From Candidatus Latescibacterota bacterium (lineage in GTDB: Bacteria; Latescibacterota; UBA2968; UBA8231), in assembly GCA_007571365.1 (NCBI GenBank), contig RKRN01000109.1, forward strand, positions 34,102 to 98,101: 64,000 nt of DNA, read 5' to 3'. The notes beneath the pieces were generated by a model. It had not been told where the DNA came from. It saw nothing but the letters and a program-made list of their open reading frames with translations, and did not search any database. Shown one piece after another: positions 52,475-62,452 of the stretch (the first letter of the stretch is position 1; the number at the start of each line of letters is the position of its first letter). A program made the position numbers and the translations under genes.

Positions 52475-53547
52475 CGGGGGCGTGGCTGGTGGTGCGACCA
52501 AGCCTGAGGGTCCAGCCCGAGGCTGTGTGCGGCCTCGACGATGTGGCCCCAAGTCGTGTCGTCGATGGGAATACCCTCTTCTCGACGCTGGCGTCCCGTG
52601 CGGTATTCGGGGTCGCCGGGCAGCAGTATCTCGCCGATGTGCGAATCGACGCGGCTGGTGGATACGTGGCGGACTAGGCTTTCAAGTTCGTCGAAGTAGT
52701 AGTCCATTTCGACGAAGTGCTCGATGTTGTACACCGTCAGGTGCAGCCCGTTGCTCTGCATGACGGTCTCGCCGTTGGCACAGCCCTGACCGCTGAGAGC
52801 CCCGCCTAGAATCTCTACTACCATACTCAGGCAGTACCCCTTATAGGCTACCGGACCCCCAAAAGGCAGAATTGCGCCAGGCGGATCGCCGACAAATGCT
52901 AGCGGGTCGGTAGAGGGATTGCCATCGTGGTCAATGATCCGTCCTTCAGGTAACTGTTCTCCGCGGTTATAGGCGACGCGGACCTTGCCTTCGGCGCAGA
53001 CCGAGGTGGTCATATCGACCAAGATCGGATCGGCACTGCGGCGCGGCGCGGCGCAGGATATGGGGTTGGTGCTGAGCTTGCCGTCGATCCCACCGTAAGG
53101 AGCGATCTGTCGCCCGAGATGACCGGCGTTGCAAAAGGCCAATCCAATCATCCCTTGACGAGCAACCTGTAGCGGATAGGCACCCACCCGACCAACGTGC
53201 CCGCAATTGCGCAGGGTGGCAGTAGCGACTCCGTACTGGGCGGCCTTGTCGATGGCTAGCTGGGTGGCGAAGGTCCCGCCGATTTGGCCCATGGTCCCGC
53301 CGCCATCAACGACCACCGTGCAGGGTTTTTCGCTGACAATAGAGGGCTGACCTTGGGGGTCAAAGATGCCGTCTTGAATCTGTTGGATGTATTCGTAGAG
53401 GCGTAGGCTGCCGTGTGAATCGTGTCCGTAGAGAGACGACTCGACTAAGTGGTCAGTCACGGCGCGGGCGCTTGCGGGAGGGCAGCCAGCCGTCTCGAAA
53501 AGCTGGTAGCCGATCTGGCGCAGGTCGTCGGGTTTGATGTGCGGCAT
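52471..53547 (-). CDS. Malate/lactate/ureidoglycolate dehydrogenase-family oxidoreductase (Ldh2)
   Basis: A 358-residue protein from ATG 53547 (coupled to the PhyH stop, TAATG, with AAGGGAG upstream). It shows the Ldh2/MDH2 fold: SSLYGHDSHGSLRLYEYIQQ with the catalytic His, ALRNCGHVGRVGAYPLQVAR, and PISCAAPRRSADPILVDMTT. Members use NAD(P) to oxidise 2-hydroxyacids such as malate, ureidoglycolate or diketogulonate. Substrate is not readable. It stands in an operon with a dioxygenase and transporter-like protein. Confidence 0.85.
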   Translation of the reverse strand: MPHIKPDDLRQIGYQLFETAGCPPASARAVTDHLVESSLYGHDSHGSLRLYEYIQQIQDGIFDPQGQPSIVSEKPCTVVVDGGGTMGQIGGTFATQLAIDKAAQYGVATATLRNCGHVGRVGAYPLQVARQGMIGLAFCNAGHLGRQIAPYGGIDGKLSTNPISCAAPRRSADPILVDMTTSVCAEGKVRVAYNRGEQLPEGRIIDHDGNPSTDPLAFVGDPPGAILPFGGPVAYKGYCLSMVVEILGGALSGQGCANGETVMQSNGLHLTVYNIEHFVEMDYYFDELESLVRHVSTSRVDSHIGEILLPGDPEYRTGRQRREEGIPIDDTTWGHIVEAAHSLGLDPQAWSHHQPRPR

Positions 53548-54362
53548 TAGTTGATTGCTCCCTTGAGGACGCGCTCGATTTCTCGTTCCCAAGTCCCAAC
53601 GACGCGTACGCCGTATTCGGCTTCACCACCCGTGGCTTCCGGCCCCGCTAAGATGGGCTGACCGCGTCGTTCGCCGATGAGTCTGGCGCGCTCGACACAG
53701 GCGGTGTGTAGGAAGTGAAAGGCAAGTCCGGCGCGCTCGCGATCAGTAGTATTGGCCTTAGTCGCATGGGCCGTGCCGTAGCAGAAGAAAGCGACGCCAC
53801 CGGCCTTTAGCTCAATGGGCACGGCGCGCTCTTCGGGTACTTGGCAGTGAATGTGGTGATCGGAGTAGAGATCGCGCTCGTGCGGGTACTCTTCCTTGAA
53901 GGAGTCGTGCACGACGTGGATGGTGCCGTTTTGGATGGTTGCGTCGTGAACGGCGACCCACATGGCAGTGCCTTTTAATGGATCGTCTATTTTGAAATAG
54001 GCGTTGTCTTGGTGCCAGTCCGTGCCAATGCCGTGGCCAGCCGGCTTGAGAAACATCTGATCGAGGTGCAAGATGAAGGGCGAACCGATGAGCTGTGAGA
54101 CAGCGACGGTGATTTTTTCGTCAAAGGGCAGGGCGCGGATGAGATCGCTTTTGTCGTACAGAGGAATCAGTTGCAGGTTGACCTTGGTGGTGGAGGGGGT
54201 CTGGCCGTCGCCCTCAGTGGCGACATTGCGGACCAAGCCCTCGCGTTTGAAGCGCTCAACTTCGGCTTGTATGGCTTGGACTTCGCGGGAGTTAAAAAAA
54301 TCGGGAACCGCAGTGTAGCCGTGATTTTTGAAGTGGGCTACTTGGGCGTGGGAGAGAGGCAT
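53547..54362 (-). CDS. Phytanoyl-CoA dioxygenase family protein
   Basis: A 271-residue Fe(II)/2-oxoglutarate dioxygenase: MPLSHAQVAHFKNHGYTAVP at the start, the iron ligands HxD in TDWHQDNAYFKID, and the distal His in YGTAHATKANTTDRERAGL with the 2-oxoglutarate-binding Arg nearby. Unlike the protein at 34895, the catalytic triad is intact. It probably hydroxylates a small compound imported or made by the neighbouring products. AAGGAACC precedes the ATG, and the next gene is coupled to it by TAATG. Confidence 0.88.
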   Translation of the reverse strand: MPLSHAQVAHFKNHGYTAVPDFFNSREVQAIQAEVERFKREGLVRNVATEGDGQTPSTTKVNLQLIPLYDKSDLIRALPFDEKITVAVSQLIGSPFILHLDQMFLKPAGHGIGTDWHQDNAYFKIDDPLKGTAMWVAVHDATIQNGTIHVVHDSFKEEYPHERDLYSDHHIHCQVPEERAVPIELKAGGVAFFCYGTAHATKANTTDRERAGLAFHFLHTACVERARLIGERRGQPILAGPEATGGEAEYGVRVVGTWEREIERVLKGAIN

Positions 54363-54395
54363 GGGTGGTTCCTTGTCTTGTGCAGAATGGCGGGA

Positions 54396-55808
54396 CTAGG
54401 TCGTGCGCTGAGATGCTCGCGCCAATTCGCATAAGAGCGCAGCCGAAGTGCGGATGCCGCGGTGAAAGTCGCGCATGGAAAAGCGCTCGTTGGGGCCGTG
54501 CCAATTGTCGGTGATTTGCCCTAGGCCGATGAGCAGGACCGGCGCGCCTGTCGCGGCGGCAAAATCGACGACGATGGGGATGGAGCCGCCCTCGCGGGTA
54601 AACACCGGCTCGACCCCGAATCCCTGGCGCATCGCCTCAAGGGCTGGTTCGACTAGTGGATGCTCTAGGTCCAAGTAATAAGCCGGTGAACAATGCTGGT
54701 TTTTGAACTCGACGCGGGTGCCTGCGGGCACCCGAGCGCGGATGTGCTCTTCAAGGGCCGCTTGGATGTGCCCGGGATCTTGGTTGGGCACTAATCGGCA
54801 GGAGATGGCCGCTCGGGCCACAGCCGGAATGACGGTGCGCGGACTGCCGCCGCTGAGGAGGTTGATGTCGAGCGTGGGACGAGTCCAGCGCCTTTCGAGA
54901 ATGGGGTATTCCCGCTCTCCCACTAGCGATTTCACGCCCAGGGTGCGGCAATAGGCTTCCTCGTCCACCGCGAGGGCCGCGTAGAGGCTCTTTTCGCGGG
55001 CCGAGAGCGGCTGCACCTCCTCGTAGAAACCGGGCACAGCAATGCGCCCTTCGGCGTCAATGAGACCAGCTAGGGCGTTGACGAGAAGTTGGTTGGGGTT
55101 GTGGACAATGCCGCCGAAAAGGCCGGAATGCACATCCTGCGTCGGGCCAAAAACCTCGACCTCGGTATAGACAATGCCGCGCAGCCCCAAAGTCAGCGAG
55201 GGCTGGTCCGGCCCGTACATGCTGGTGTCGGAGATCACCGTACAAAGCACCGGGGCAAATTCGTCGAGCCCCCCCTCGGCCACAAACTGGCGCAACGCAG
55301 TGCTGCCGCACTCCTCCTCGCCTTCGATCAGGAAGACTAGGTTGAACGGAAGTTGGTTCCCCTTGGCGAATACTACTTCGGCGGCCTTCAGATGCGCCAA
55401 GCAAGGCCCCTTATTGTCGCTGGCTCCCCGGGCAATGAGAAAGCCGTCCTGTTCTTCGGCGGCAAAGGGGGCCACCTTCCAAGCCGAGCGCGGATTGTCC
55501 ACCCCTTGTACATCGTAGTGGCCATAGATCAAGACGGTGGGTTGGTGCGGCGCGAACGCGGGGCTACGGGCGACGACTAAGGGGTTGGTAGCGGCCCTTA
55601 CTTGGATCTTCTCGACCTCAAACCCCATTTGGTTGAATTGGCCAACGAGAAAATCGGCCGCTTGGACGAGGCTGTCGCCTGTGTCACCGTCGGCACCAGT
55701 GCTGACGCTGGGGATGCGGATAAAGGATTTCAGTTGTTCAATATAGGCCCGCTGCTGCTCATCAATACACAGCAGTGTTTGCTCTAAGGCTATGCCTTCC
55801 CCGCGCAT
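54396..55808 (-). CDS. M20-family metallopeptidase (dipeptidase)
   Basis: A 470-residue cytoplasmic enzyme with the M20 metal ligands: YGHYDVQGVDN (His and catalytic Asp), ARGASDNKGP (bridging Asp), LIEGEEECGS (catalytic and metal Glu), and a late His in FTREGGSI...HGPNERF. The lid domain lies around residues 220-345. It hydrolyses dipeptides or N-acyl amino acids. First gene of a minus-strand operon with a PhyH dioxygenase, an Ldh2 dehydrogenase and a DUF6785 protein, 33 bases upstream of the PhyH gene. Confidence 0.9.
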   Translation of the reverse strand: MRGEGIALEQTLLCIDEQQRAYIEQLKSFIRIPSVSTGADGDTGDSLVQAADFLVGQFNQMGFEVEKIQVRAATNPLVVARSPAFAPHQPTVLIYGHYDVQGVDNPRSAWKVAPFAAEEQDGFLIARGASDNKGPCLAHLKAAEVVFAKGNQLPFNLVFLIEGEEECGSTALRQFVAEGGLDEFAPVLCTVISDTSMYGPDQPSLTLGLRGIVYTEVEVFGPTQDVHSGLFGGIVHNPNQLLVNALAGLIDAEGRIAVPGFYEEVQPLSAREKSLYAALAVDEEAYCRTLGVKSLVGEREYPILERRWTRPTLDINLLSGGSPRTVIPAVARAAISCRLVPNQDPGHIQAALEEHIRARVPAGTRVEFKNQHCSPAYYLDLEHPLVEPALEAMRQGFGVEPVFTREGGSIPIVVDFAAATGAPVLLIGLGQITDNWHGPNERFSMRDFHRGIRTSAALLCELARASQRTT

Positions 55809-57149
<1,341 letters not shown>

Positions 57150-57218
57150 GCGAGCCGTAGGAGTGGATGACTCAATACAAGGCCCTGAGACTCAGGCGGA
57201 GGCAGAAAGGCGAAACGC

Positions 57219-57764
57219 ATGTTTGAGGAAGTCTGGAGAGCCTACCAAGAAAACGAACTAAGCCACAGCGCGGCGCACCATCTGATGGCAATCCACGAGT
57301 TGCGCGGGGAGTACGGCTACGCCCGCGTCTCGGACATCGCCAAGCACCTGAGCATCACCAAAGGTAGCGTCTCGACAGCCATGAAGCACCTCAAAGAGCG
57401 CGGCTACGTACAAGAGGACCCTAACCGCTTCCTCGAACTTACCGATCAGGGCCTGAAAATTGTCCAGGAAACCGAGGCCACGCGCTTGGTCGTGCAGCGA
57501 TTCCTCAGAGACGCCCTCGGCATGGACGAAGACGACGCCATGATCGACGCCTGCAAGGTTGAGCACCTAATCAGCAATGAGGCGCGGCAGCGGTTGGTCT
57601 GCTTTTTGCGCGTGTTGTTCTCGGAAAAACCTTTGGCCAATGAGTTTCTCCAGATGTTCCGCAATGATGCCCTAGAGTGCCGCGATGGCGATGTGGAATC
57701 GTGTACCGTCTGCGAGGACATCTGCTACGGCTACCGCACCGTTGCCTTGGCCGAGAGCGAGTAG
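57219..57764 (+). CDS. DtxR/MntR-like metal-dependent regulator with Cys-rich tail
   Basis: A 181-residue protein with a winged-helix domain (YARVSDIAKHLSITKGSVST, then MKHLKERGYVQEDPNRFLEL), a DtxR-type dimerisation helix region (FLRDALGMDEDDAMIDACKV with EHLIS), and an unusual C-terminus, ECRDGDVESCTVCEDICYGY, with four Cys in a CxxxxxxxCxxCxxxC order. DtxR proteins sense Fe2+ or Mn2+; the extra cysteines could hold Zn or an Fe-S cluster. AAAGGCGA precedes the ATG. A terminator follows the gene. Confidence 0.82.
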   Translation: MFEEVWRAYQENELSHSAAHHLMAIHELRGEYGYARVSDIAKHLSITKGSVSTAMKHLKERGYVQEDPNRFLELTDQGLKIVQETEATRLVVQRFLRDALGMDEDDAMIDACKVEHLISNEARQRLVCFLRVLFSEKPLANEFLQMFRNDALECRDGDVESCTVCEDICYGYRTVALAESE

Positions 57765-57797
57765 ATCGATCCCAAGCATACGCAGTGTTAGCGATCT

Positions 57798-57822
57798 GGC
57801 CGGGCGGTGTCCGGCCTTTTTT
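57798..57822 (+). terminator. Rho-independent terminator between regulator and transporter
   Basis: GGCCGG (57798-57803) and CCGGCC (57811-57816) with a 7-nt loop and then TTTTTT (57817-57822). It lies only 11 bases before the transporter start codon, so it either ends the regulator transcript or acts as an attenuator for the next gene. Confidence 0.8.
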
Positions 57823-57833
57823 GTGAGCGGACC

Positions 57834-58811
57834 ATGCTAGATTTTCTACAGCGGCAATTTCTGCCTATTGGTCTGTTGGTCGTGGCCGTGGTGGGATTCT
57901 TCTTTCCCCGTCCCGGCCTTTACATGGCCGAACTGCCCACTCAGTACGTTGCGGTCAGTCTTATTTTTTTTCTTTCGGGGCTGATGCTAAAAACCGACGA
58001 AGTCCACGCGGCACTCGCGGCGTGGAAGGCGATGTCTTGGGGATGTGTTTCTATTCTTTTCGCCACGCCTTTTCTCGGTGCGGCACTCGCGTTCCAACTC
58101 CCGATGGAACCCGCCTTCCAATTCGGTCTAGCCCTGTTCTGCTGCATGCCGACGACCCTGACTTCGGGCGTGGCACTGACGGCGCAGGCCCGAGGCAATG
58201 TAGCACTTGCCCTGCTTTTGACCGTGCTGACCAATATCGCCGGCATTTTCACAGTGCCCTTCGTGTTGGCGCATCTGCTGAGTGCTCTAGGCCAAGTCGA
58301 GCTTTCGGCTAGCGATCTGTTTGTCAAACTCTGTCTTTCGATCTTGCTGCCCCTGGGCATCGGCAAGTACCTGCGGTGCTTCGCCGTCGCTTGGATCAAC
58401 GCCCAGCGCTCGCGGTTGACTTTGGCCAGCAACGCGGCGCTGATCTCGATTCCGTGGATGAAATTCAGCGAGTCTTCTGGACAGCTAGCTCAAATAGAGC
58501 CGATGAGTTTGTTGATTCTGGTGGCGTCTGGCTTGGCCATTCACGCGCTCTACCTGCTGCTCAATGGCGGTGCTTGCGCACTTTTGCGGCTCGAAGCGGC
58601 GGTGCGCAAGGCCGTTGTGCTGATGGCGAGCCAGAAGACCTTGCCGGTGGCAATGACAGTGCTGGCGTTTTTGCCGGATTCGGCGGTGTCGCCCGAGCAG
58701 AAGGGGTTAATAGCCATACCTTGTATTGTGTTTCACCTAGGGCAGATTTTCATGGACGCCGTTATCGCAACGCGGTGGGGGAATGTTTCGCCCGGAGATC
58801 GCGTACGCTAG
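57834..58811 (+). CDS. Bile acid:sodium symporter-family transporter
   Basis: About 325 residues from ATG 57834 (the frame opens at 57807, inside the terminator). Nine to ten membrane helices and the family features: SLIFFLSGLMLKTDEV at the start, LFCCMPTTLTSGVALTAQA (the Na+-site-like discontinuous helix), and a late KGLIAIPCIVFHLGQIFMDAV. It resembles the SLC10A7/YfeH branch, which moves organic anions with sodium. The true substrate is unknown. No clear Shine-Dalgarno is seen before this start; GAGCGG is the best. Confidence 0.82.
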   Translation: MLDFLQRQFLPIGLLVVAVVGFFFPRPGLYMAELPTQYVAVSLIFFLSGLMLKTDEVHAALAAWKAMSWGCVSILFATPFLGAALAFQLPMEPAFQFGLALFCCMPTTLTSGVALTAQARGNVALALLLTVLTNIAGIFTVPFVLAHLLSALGQVELSASDLFVKLCLSILLPLGIGKYLRCFAVAWINAQRSRLTLASNAALISIPWMKFSESSGQLAQIEPMSLLILVASGLAIHALYLLLNGGACALLRLEAAVRKAVVLMASQKTLPVAMTVLAFLPDSAVSPEQKGLIAIPCIVFHLGQIFMDAVIATRWGNVSPGDRVR

Positions 58812-58901
58812 CTCACCGGCCCCGCAGCCACGAGTTCGCTCCGGCTCGGGGAACTTGGGGCTAAGATCAAATTCACTTCGTGGCCTTCCGTTGAAAGGAA
58901 T

Positions 58902-59501
58902 ATGCTCATGTTCCGCCTGACTGCTTTTATAGGAATCCTGCTTTTCATTCTGTCCTGCTCGCAAGATAAGCCTACGGCTCAAGACGCCTTTGATGTGAAG
59001 GCCGGGCCGTGGCAGACCGTTGAAATCAACGGTGCGCTCTACCAGCGCGTGGCCGCCAAGCCAACCTCAACGGCTCAAGGAGACTTGCTTATTACCATTC
59101 CCATTCGCTGGGAGGCGACCGCCTACGGAGCTATCCGCCTTTCGAATACCGTAGAGATCGCCGGGCGTACCTACACAGCCGACTGTGTGCAGACCGAGGA
59201 AGGCGACCAGGCACAGCTAGCGGATATGCGACGGGAAATCGACAAGCTCGTCGGCGACGCTGCGAGCGCGTCAATTGAGGACTGTCGCTATGCGGGCTTG
59301 GGCTCCAAGCCCTGCGGCGGTCCTTGGGAGTACGTAATTTACTCTGCTTCGTCCACTGATTCGACGGCACTAGCCGAGCGGCTGACAGCGTATAACGACT
59401 TTGAAGCTGAGATGAATGAACGCTATGGGTATGCTTCGGACTGCTCAGTGCCCAACGCGCCGGTTTTGGCCTATAGGGATGGGCGGTGCGTCGCTGAGTG
59501 A
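58902..59501 (+). CDS. Predicted lipoprotein, unknown function
   Basis: A 199-residue protein with a short signal and lipobox (FIGILLFILSCSQ), then a small mixed domain with four or more Cys (YTADCVQ, IEDCRYAGLGSKPCGG, YASDCSVPNA, GRCVAE) that could form disulphides in the periplasm. Ribosome site GAAAGGAAT precedes ATG 58902. The family is not recognised. It is isolated between the transporter and the convergent oxidoreductase. Confidence 0.7.
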   Translation: MLMFRLTAFIGILLFILSCSQDKPTAQDAFDVKAGPWQTVEINGALYQRVAAKPTSTAQGDLLITIPIRWEATAYGAIRLSNTVEIAGRTYTADCVQTEEGDQAQLADMRREIDKLVGDAASASIEDCRYAGLGSKPCGGPWEYVIYSASSTDSTALAERLTAYNDFEAEMNERYGYASDCSVPNAPVLAYRDGRCVAE

Positions 59502-59524
59502 CGCCTTGCCTTCAAGAGCGTCGC

Positions 59525-60514
59525 TCAAATTTGCGAACTGTAAACCGCGTCGACCAATTCCATGGTCTTGATCGCGTCGTCGAAGTTCGTTTCGGGGTCT
59601 TTTCCCTTTAACATGCAATCCACGAAGTGGCGGTTGATATCGTAGGGGCCGAAGGCTCGGTAGTCCTCTGCGCTGTCGGCCAAGATAAAGGGGTCCAATT
59701 CGTCGACGGGCTTGGTCTTGTTGTCGGCGTAGAGCTGGCCGCCTTCTTCGGGGTCGCCGAAGAAGGAGATGCCCGGGGCATGGACCTCGACGCTAAACAT
59801 CCGTCGACCGGCCATGAAGTTGTTGAGCAGGAGTCCGGTGGCCCCGCTGCTGAAACGAACCAGGGCTAAGTGGACATTCCAGTGGTCGGTGTCGAGGCGG
59901 CGCGAGTCGCTGGCGACGGATTCGACTTCGCCGCCACACAAATAGCGCAGGGTATCCACAGCGTGAATGCCGTCGCAGGTAAGCATGTCTAACGCTCCGC
60001 GATAATAGGGCGTACCGCCGACCCAGTTTTTGTAAAAGCTGGCGTGGGCGGTATGTACGGGCCCGCGTTTTTCGCACAGCATTTTGCCGCGGCGAATGAC
60101 CGGGGCAAAGCGGCGTTGGAAGGCGACGCCGGTCCGCACTTTGTGGCGACGGGCCAAAGCGGCGAGCTGGCGAATTTGCTCGGTGGTAACAGCCGGGGGT
60201 TTTTCGATGATGAGGTGGCAGCCGTGCTCGATAACGGTGGCGCAGATGTCAAAAAGGTGGTGCGGCGGCATAATGGCGTAAATCGCGTCGGGCTTTTCGC
60301 GCTCGAGCATTTGGCGGTAGTCGCGGTAGCGACCTTTGATGTCGTAGAGGTCGCAGGCTTTGTGCAGACGCTGTTGGTCGAGCTCGGCGACGGCGACTAG
60401 TTCGGCCTCGGGGATGGCGCACAGTGAGGGGTAGTGGGCCATCAGGGCGCGTCCACCAGCGCCGATGACAGCGACGCGGAGTTTCTTGTGGGCACAGCTT
60501 TTGGCGTTGGCCAT
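59525..60514 (-). CDS. Gfo/Idh/MocA-family oxidoreductase
   Basis: A 329-residue protein with an N-terminal Rossmann fold (LRVAVIGAGGRALMAHYPSL), the conserved EKP motif in HLIIEKPPAVTTE, and the C-terminal alpha/beta domain (YYRGALDMLTCDGIHAVDTL). The family oxidises or dehydrogenates sugars and inositols with NAD(P). The MITE-like element lies between it and a second member of the family, so the pair may have been split after duplication or acquired separately; sequence similarity outside motifs is low. Confidence 0.9.
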   Translation of the reverse strand: MANAKSCAHKKLRVAVIGAGGRALMAHYPSLCAIPEAELVAVAELDQQRLHKACDLYDIKGRYRDYRQMLEREKPDAIYAIMPPHHLFDICATVIEHGCHLIIEKPPAVTTEQIRQLAALARRHKVRTGVAFQRRFAPVIRRGKMLCEKRGPVHTAHASFYKNWVGGTPYYRGALDMLTCDGIHAVDTLRYLCGGEVESVASDSRRLDTDHWNVHLALVRFSSGATGLLLNNFMAGRRMFSVEVHAPGISFFGDPEEGGQLYADNKTKPVDELDPFILADSAEDYRAFGPYDINRHFVDCMLKGKDPETNFDDAIKTMELVDAVYSSQI

Positions 60515-60557
60515 ATCTATTCTCCAAACGCGGCTAGCATTAGCTAAGGGATCGGCT

Positions 60558-60729
60558 CTTAGAAGCTGTTTTTAAAATTCTGCTTGGCGTTGCTTGTGCC
60601 CGGCCGCCCCGCTTGCGCGGGAAGGACGGCATAGGCGGGAAACCACTCCCGCGACCACGCCGCCAGTGGATTCCCACACGGCATGGCATCTCGGCTAAGC
60701 CCATTGAGGGCTTTAAAACAGCTTCTAAG
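60558..60729 (+). mobile_element. MITE-like element with terminal inverted repeats
   Basis: A 172-bp piece flanked by inverted repeats: CTTAGAAGCTGTTTTTAAAA at the left end and, reverse-complemented, CTTAGAAGCTGTTTTAAAG at the right end (15 identical bases before a one-base gap). It contains no ORF but holds inner palindromes (CCCGCTTGCGCGGG at ~60611, GGCGGGA...TCCCGC). It ends exactly at the stop codon of the right-hand oxidoreductase gene. No clear target-site duplication was found. Probably mobilised in trans by an unlinked transposase. Confidence 0.65.
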
Positions 60730-61833
60730 TTACGCTTCTCGCTCCTCAAAATTTCCCGCCTGACGCAACGCTTCGACGCCGGATTCGGCGAGCGAGACGG
60801 GAAAGTGAACCGGGCGATTGCCCGCTAGCTGCGACTGGTAGATAGCCATGACCATTTCCAACGAGCGACGGCCCACCGCACCGTCGCTGCGCAAAGTGCC
60901 GCGGCCTTCAAGAGCGTCGATCAACTCGGACAATGCTGCGACGTACGTAGAAACCGGAGCCGGCCGTTCGACTTCGACTTCTTCGAGGCTGCTCCATTCA
61001 AAGCCGCTGTCCGGCTCAGACAGCGCGACCTTGGACTGAAAGAGGCGGACCTGCTCGGGATCCATGCGGATCAGGCCGGTCGTGCCGCGCAGTTCAAAGG
61101 CGTGGTCGTTATACCGCGTCAGCTCGGCACCGCAGATCAGCCCAGTGACTCCCCCTTTGAACTTGAGCATGGCGGCCGAAAAGTCCTCAACCGCCCAAGG
61201 ACGCATGCGCTGCTCAGCCATGCCGCACAGCCACTCCACCTCGCCGGCATAGAGATCCATCAGGTCAAAATAATGGGTGAAGTCGTGCAGTAAGGGCCCT
61301 TCGTTCTCGCTGCGCCACCAAGGGGCCGGCTTGCCCCCATCCATGTAGCAATAGATGTGGTTGAACTCGCCGATAGCACCTGCGTCGAGGAGCGTTTTGG
61401 CGAGAATCCACTCGGAGTGCCAGCGGCGGTTGTGGTTGATCTGCAAGAGCACGTCCTCGGCTTGGCAGGCCGCGATCATCTGGTCGCATTCTTCCAGCGA
61501 AAGGGCCATTGGCTTTTCGCAGATGATGGCTCGCGTCAAGGCGGCTTGGGCACAGCCGGCGACCATTTCGGCGTGGAGCTCGGGGTGGGTGGCGACGATG
61601 CAGATGTCGGGCTGGACCTCGGCGAGCATTTGCCGATAGTCGTGGTAGAGTGCCTCAACGCCGAAGCGCTCGCCAAAGGCGTCGAGCTTTTCGCGCCCCC
61701 GGTTGACGCCGGCGACCAACTCGCAGGAAGGGTGTTGGGCAACGGCGGCGGCGTGGTTGTCGGGTTGGTCGGAGAAACTGAACTGATAGCCGACGCGACC
61801 CGTGCCGATGATAGCAATGCGATACGTGGACAT
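60730..61833 (-). CDS. Gfo/Idh/MocA-family oxidoreductase
   Basis: ATG 61833, preceded by GGAGG, gives 367 residues; the open frame to 62229 is a shadow of the next gene. Features: YRIAIIGTGRVGYQFSF (Rossmann GxGxxG), the EKP motif in AIICEKPMALSLEECD, INHNRRWHSEW, and a beta-rich C-terminal domain (LICGAELTRYNDHAFELRGT). An NAD(P)-dependent sugar or polyol dehydrogenase is likely. It follows the alkylguanine transferase gene by 20 bases. Its stop codon is directly next to the MITE-like element. Confidence 0.9.
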   Translation of the reverse strand: MSTYRIAIIGTGRVGYQFSFSDQPDNHAAAVAQHPSCELVAGVNRGREKLDAFGERFGVEALYHDYRQMLAEVQPDICIVATHPELHAEMVAGCAQAALTRAIICEKPMALSLEECDQMIAACQAEDVLLQINHNRRWHSEWILAKTLLDAGAIGEFNHIYCYMDGGKPAPWWRSENEGPLLHDFTHYFDLMDLYAGEVEWLCGMAEQRMRPWAVEDFSAAMLKFKGGVTGLICGAELTRYNDHAFELRGTTGLIRMDPEQVRLFQSKVALSEPDSGFEWSSLEEVEVERPAPVSTYVAALSELIDALEGRGTLRSDGAVGRRSLEMVMAIYQSQLAGNRPVHFPVSLAESGVEALRQAGNFEEREA

Positions 61834-61853
61834 AAAACCTCCAGCCTTCAGCC

Positions 61854-62354
61854 TTAGAAGAGATCGAGTTGAGGAGCAAGTGCGCCTTCGAGGGCGAGCA
61901 ACGCTTTTTTGATCGGCAGCCCTCCGCCGTAGCCGACTAGTGCGCCGTTGCTGCCAACGACGCGGTGACAAGGCACGACAATCGGCAGGGGGTTCCTGCC
62001 GTTGGCCAAGCCGACAGCGCGGACCGAGCGCGGGTTGCCGATGCGGTGCGCCAGCTCCGAGTAGGAGATCGCCTTGCCGTAGGGGATCTCCGCGAGGGCA
62101 GCCCAGACTTTGCGCTGAAACGCCGTCCCTTGGGGGTTGAGCGGTAGATCGAAGCTGCGTAGCTGACCAGCGAAATAGGAATCGAGCTGTTCGGCGACCG
62201 GATAGGGCAAGGACGCCACGGCCTGCCAATCCGGCGGCGGGATAAAGTCGCGGCTCTTGAACTGGATGTGCCGCAAGCTCGTGTGGTCGCCGGCTAGGAG
62301 CATTTCGCCGATGGAGCTGGACACGGTGATGTAGAGCAAGCGTTCAGCGGGCAT
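61854..62354 (-). CDS. ogt: Methylated-DNA--protein-cysteine methyltransferase
   Basis: About 166 residues with the active-site motif PIVVPCHRVVGSNG, the Cys receiving the alkyl group from O6-alkylguanine, and the HTH segment GTAFQRKVWAALAEIPYGKA. ATG 62354 is chosen; the TTG at 62378 is also in frame. It repairs alkylated DNA by self-inactivating transfer in the cytoplasm. Named ogt by motif only; it may equally be called ada C-terminal-like. Confidence 0.9.
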   Translation of the reverse strand: MPAERLLYITVSSSIGEMLLAGDHTSLRHIQFKSRDFIPPPDWQAVASLPYPVAEQLDSYFAGQLRSFDLPLNPQGTAFQRKVWAALAEIPYGKAISYSELAHRIGNPRSVRAVGLANGRNPLPIVVPCHRVVGSNGALVGYGGGLPIKKALLALEGALAPQLDLF

Positions 62355-62452
62355 AGCGATTCTCGTGCGATTTCCCAACGTAAACGACCGTCAAGACGCC
62401 AATAGCGCGGCTATAGGAAAGCGGGCTTGGGTGCCAGTCGGGTAGGGTCGCG

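Noticed and set aside
61834-62229. N-terminal extension of the second Gfo/Idh/MocA protein
   Set aside because: Shadow of the alkylguanine transferase gene; GGAGG and the Rossmann start are at 61833.
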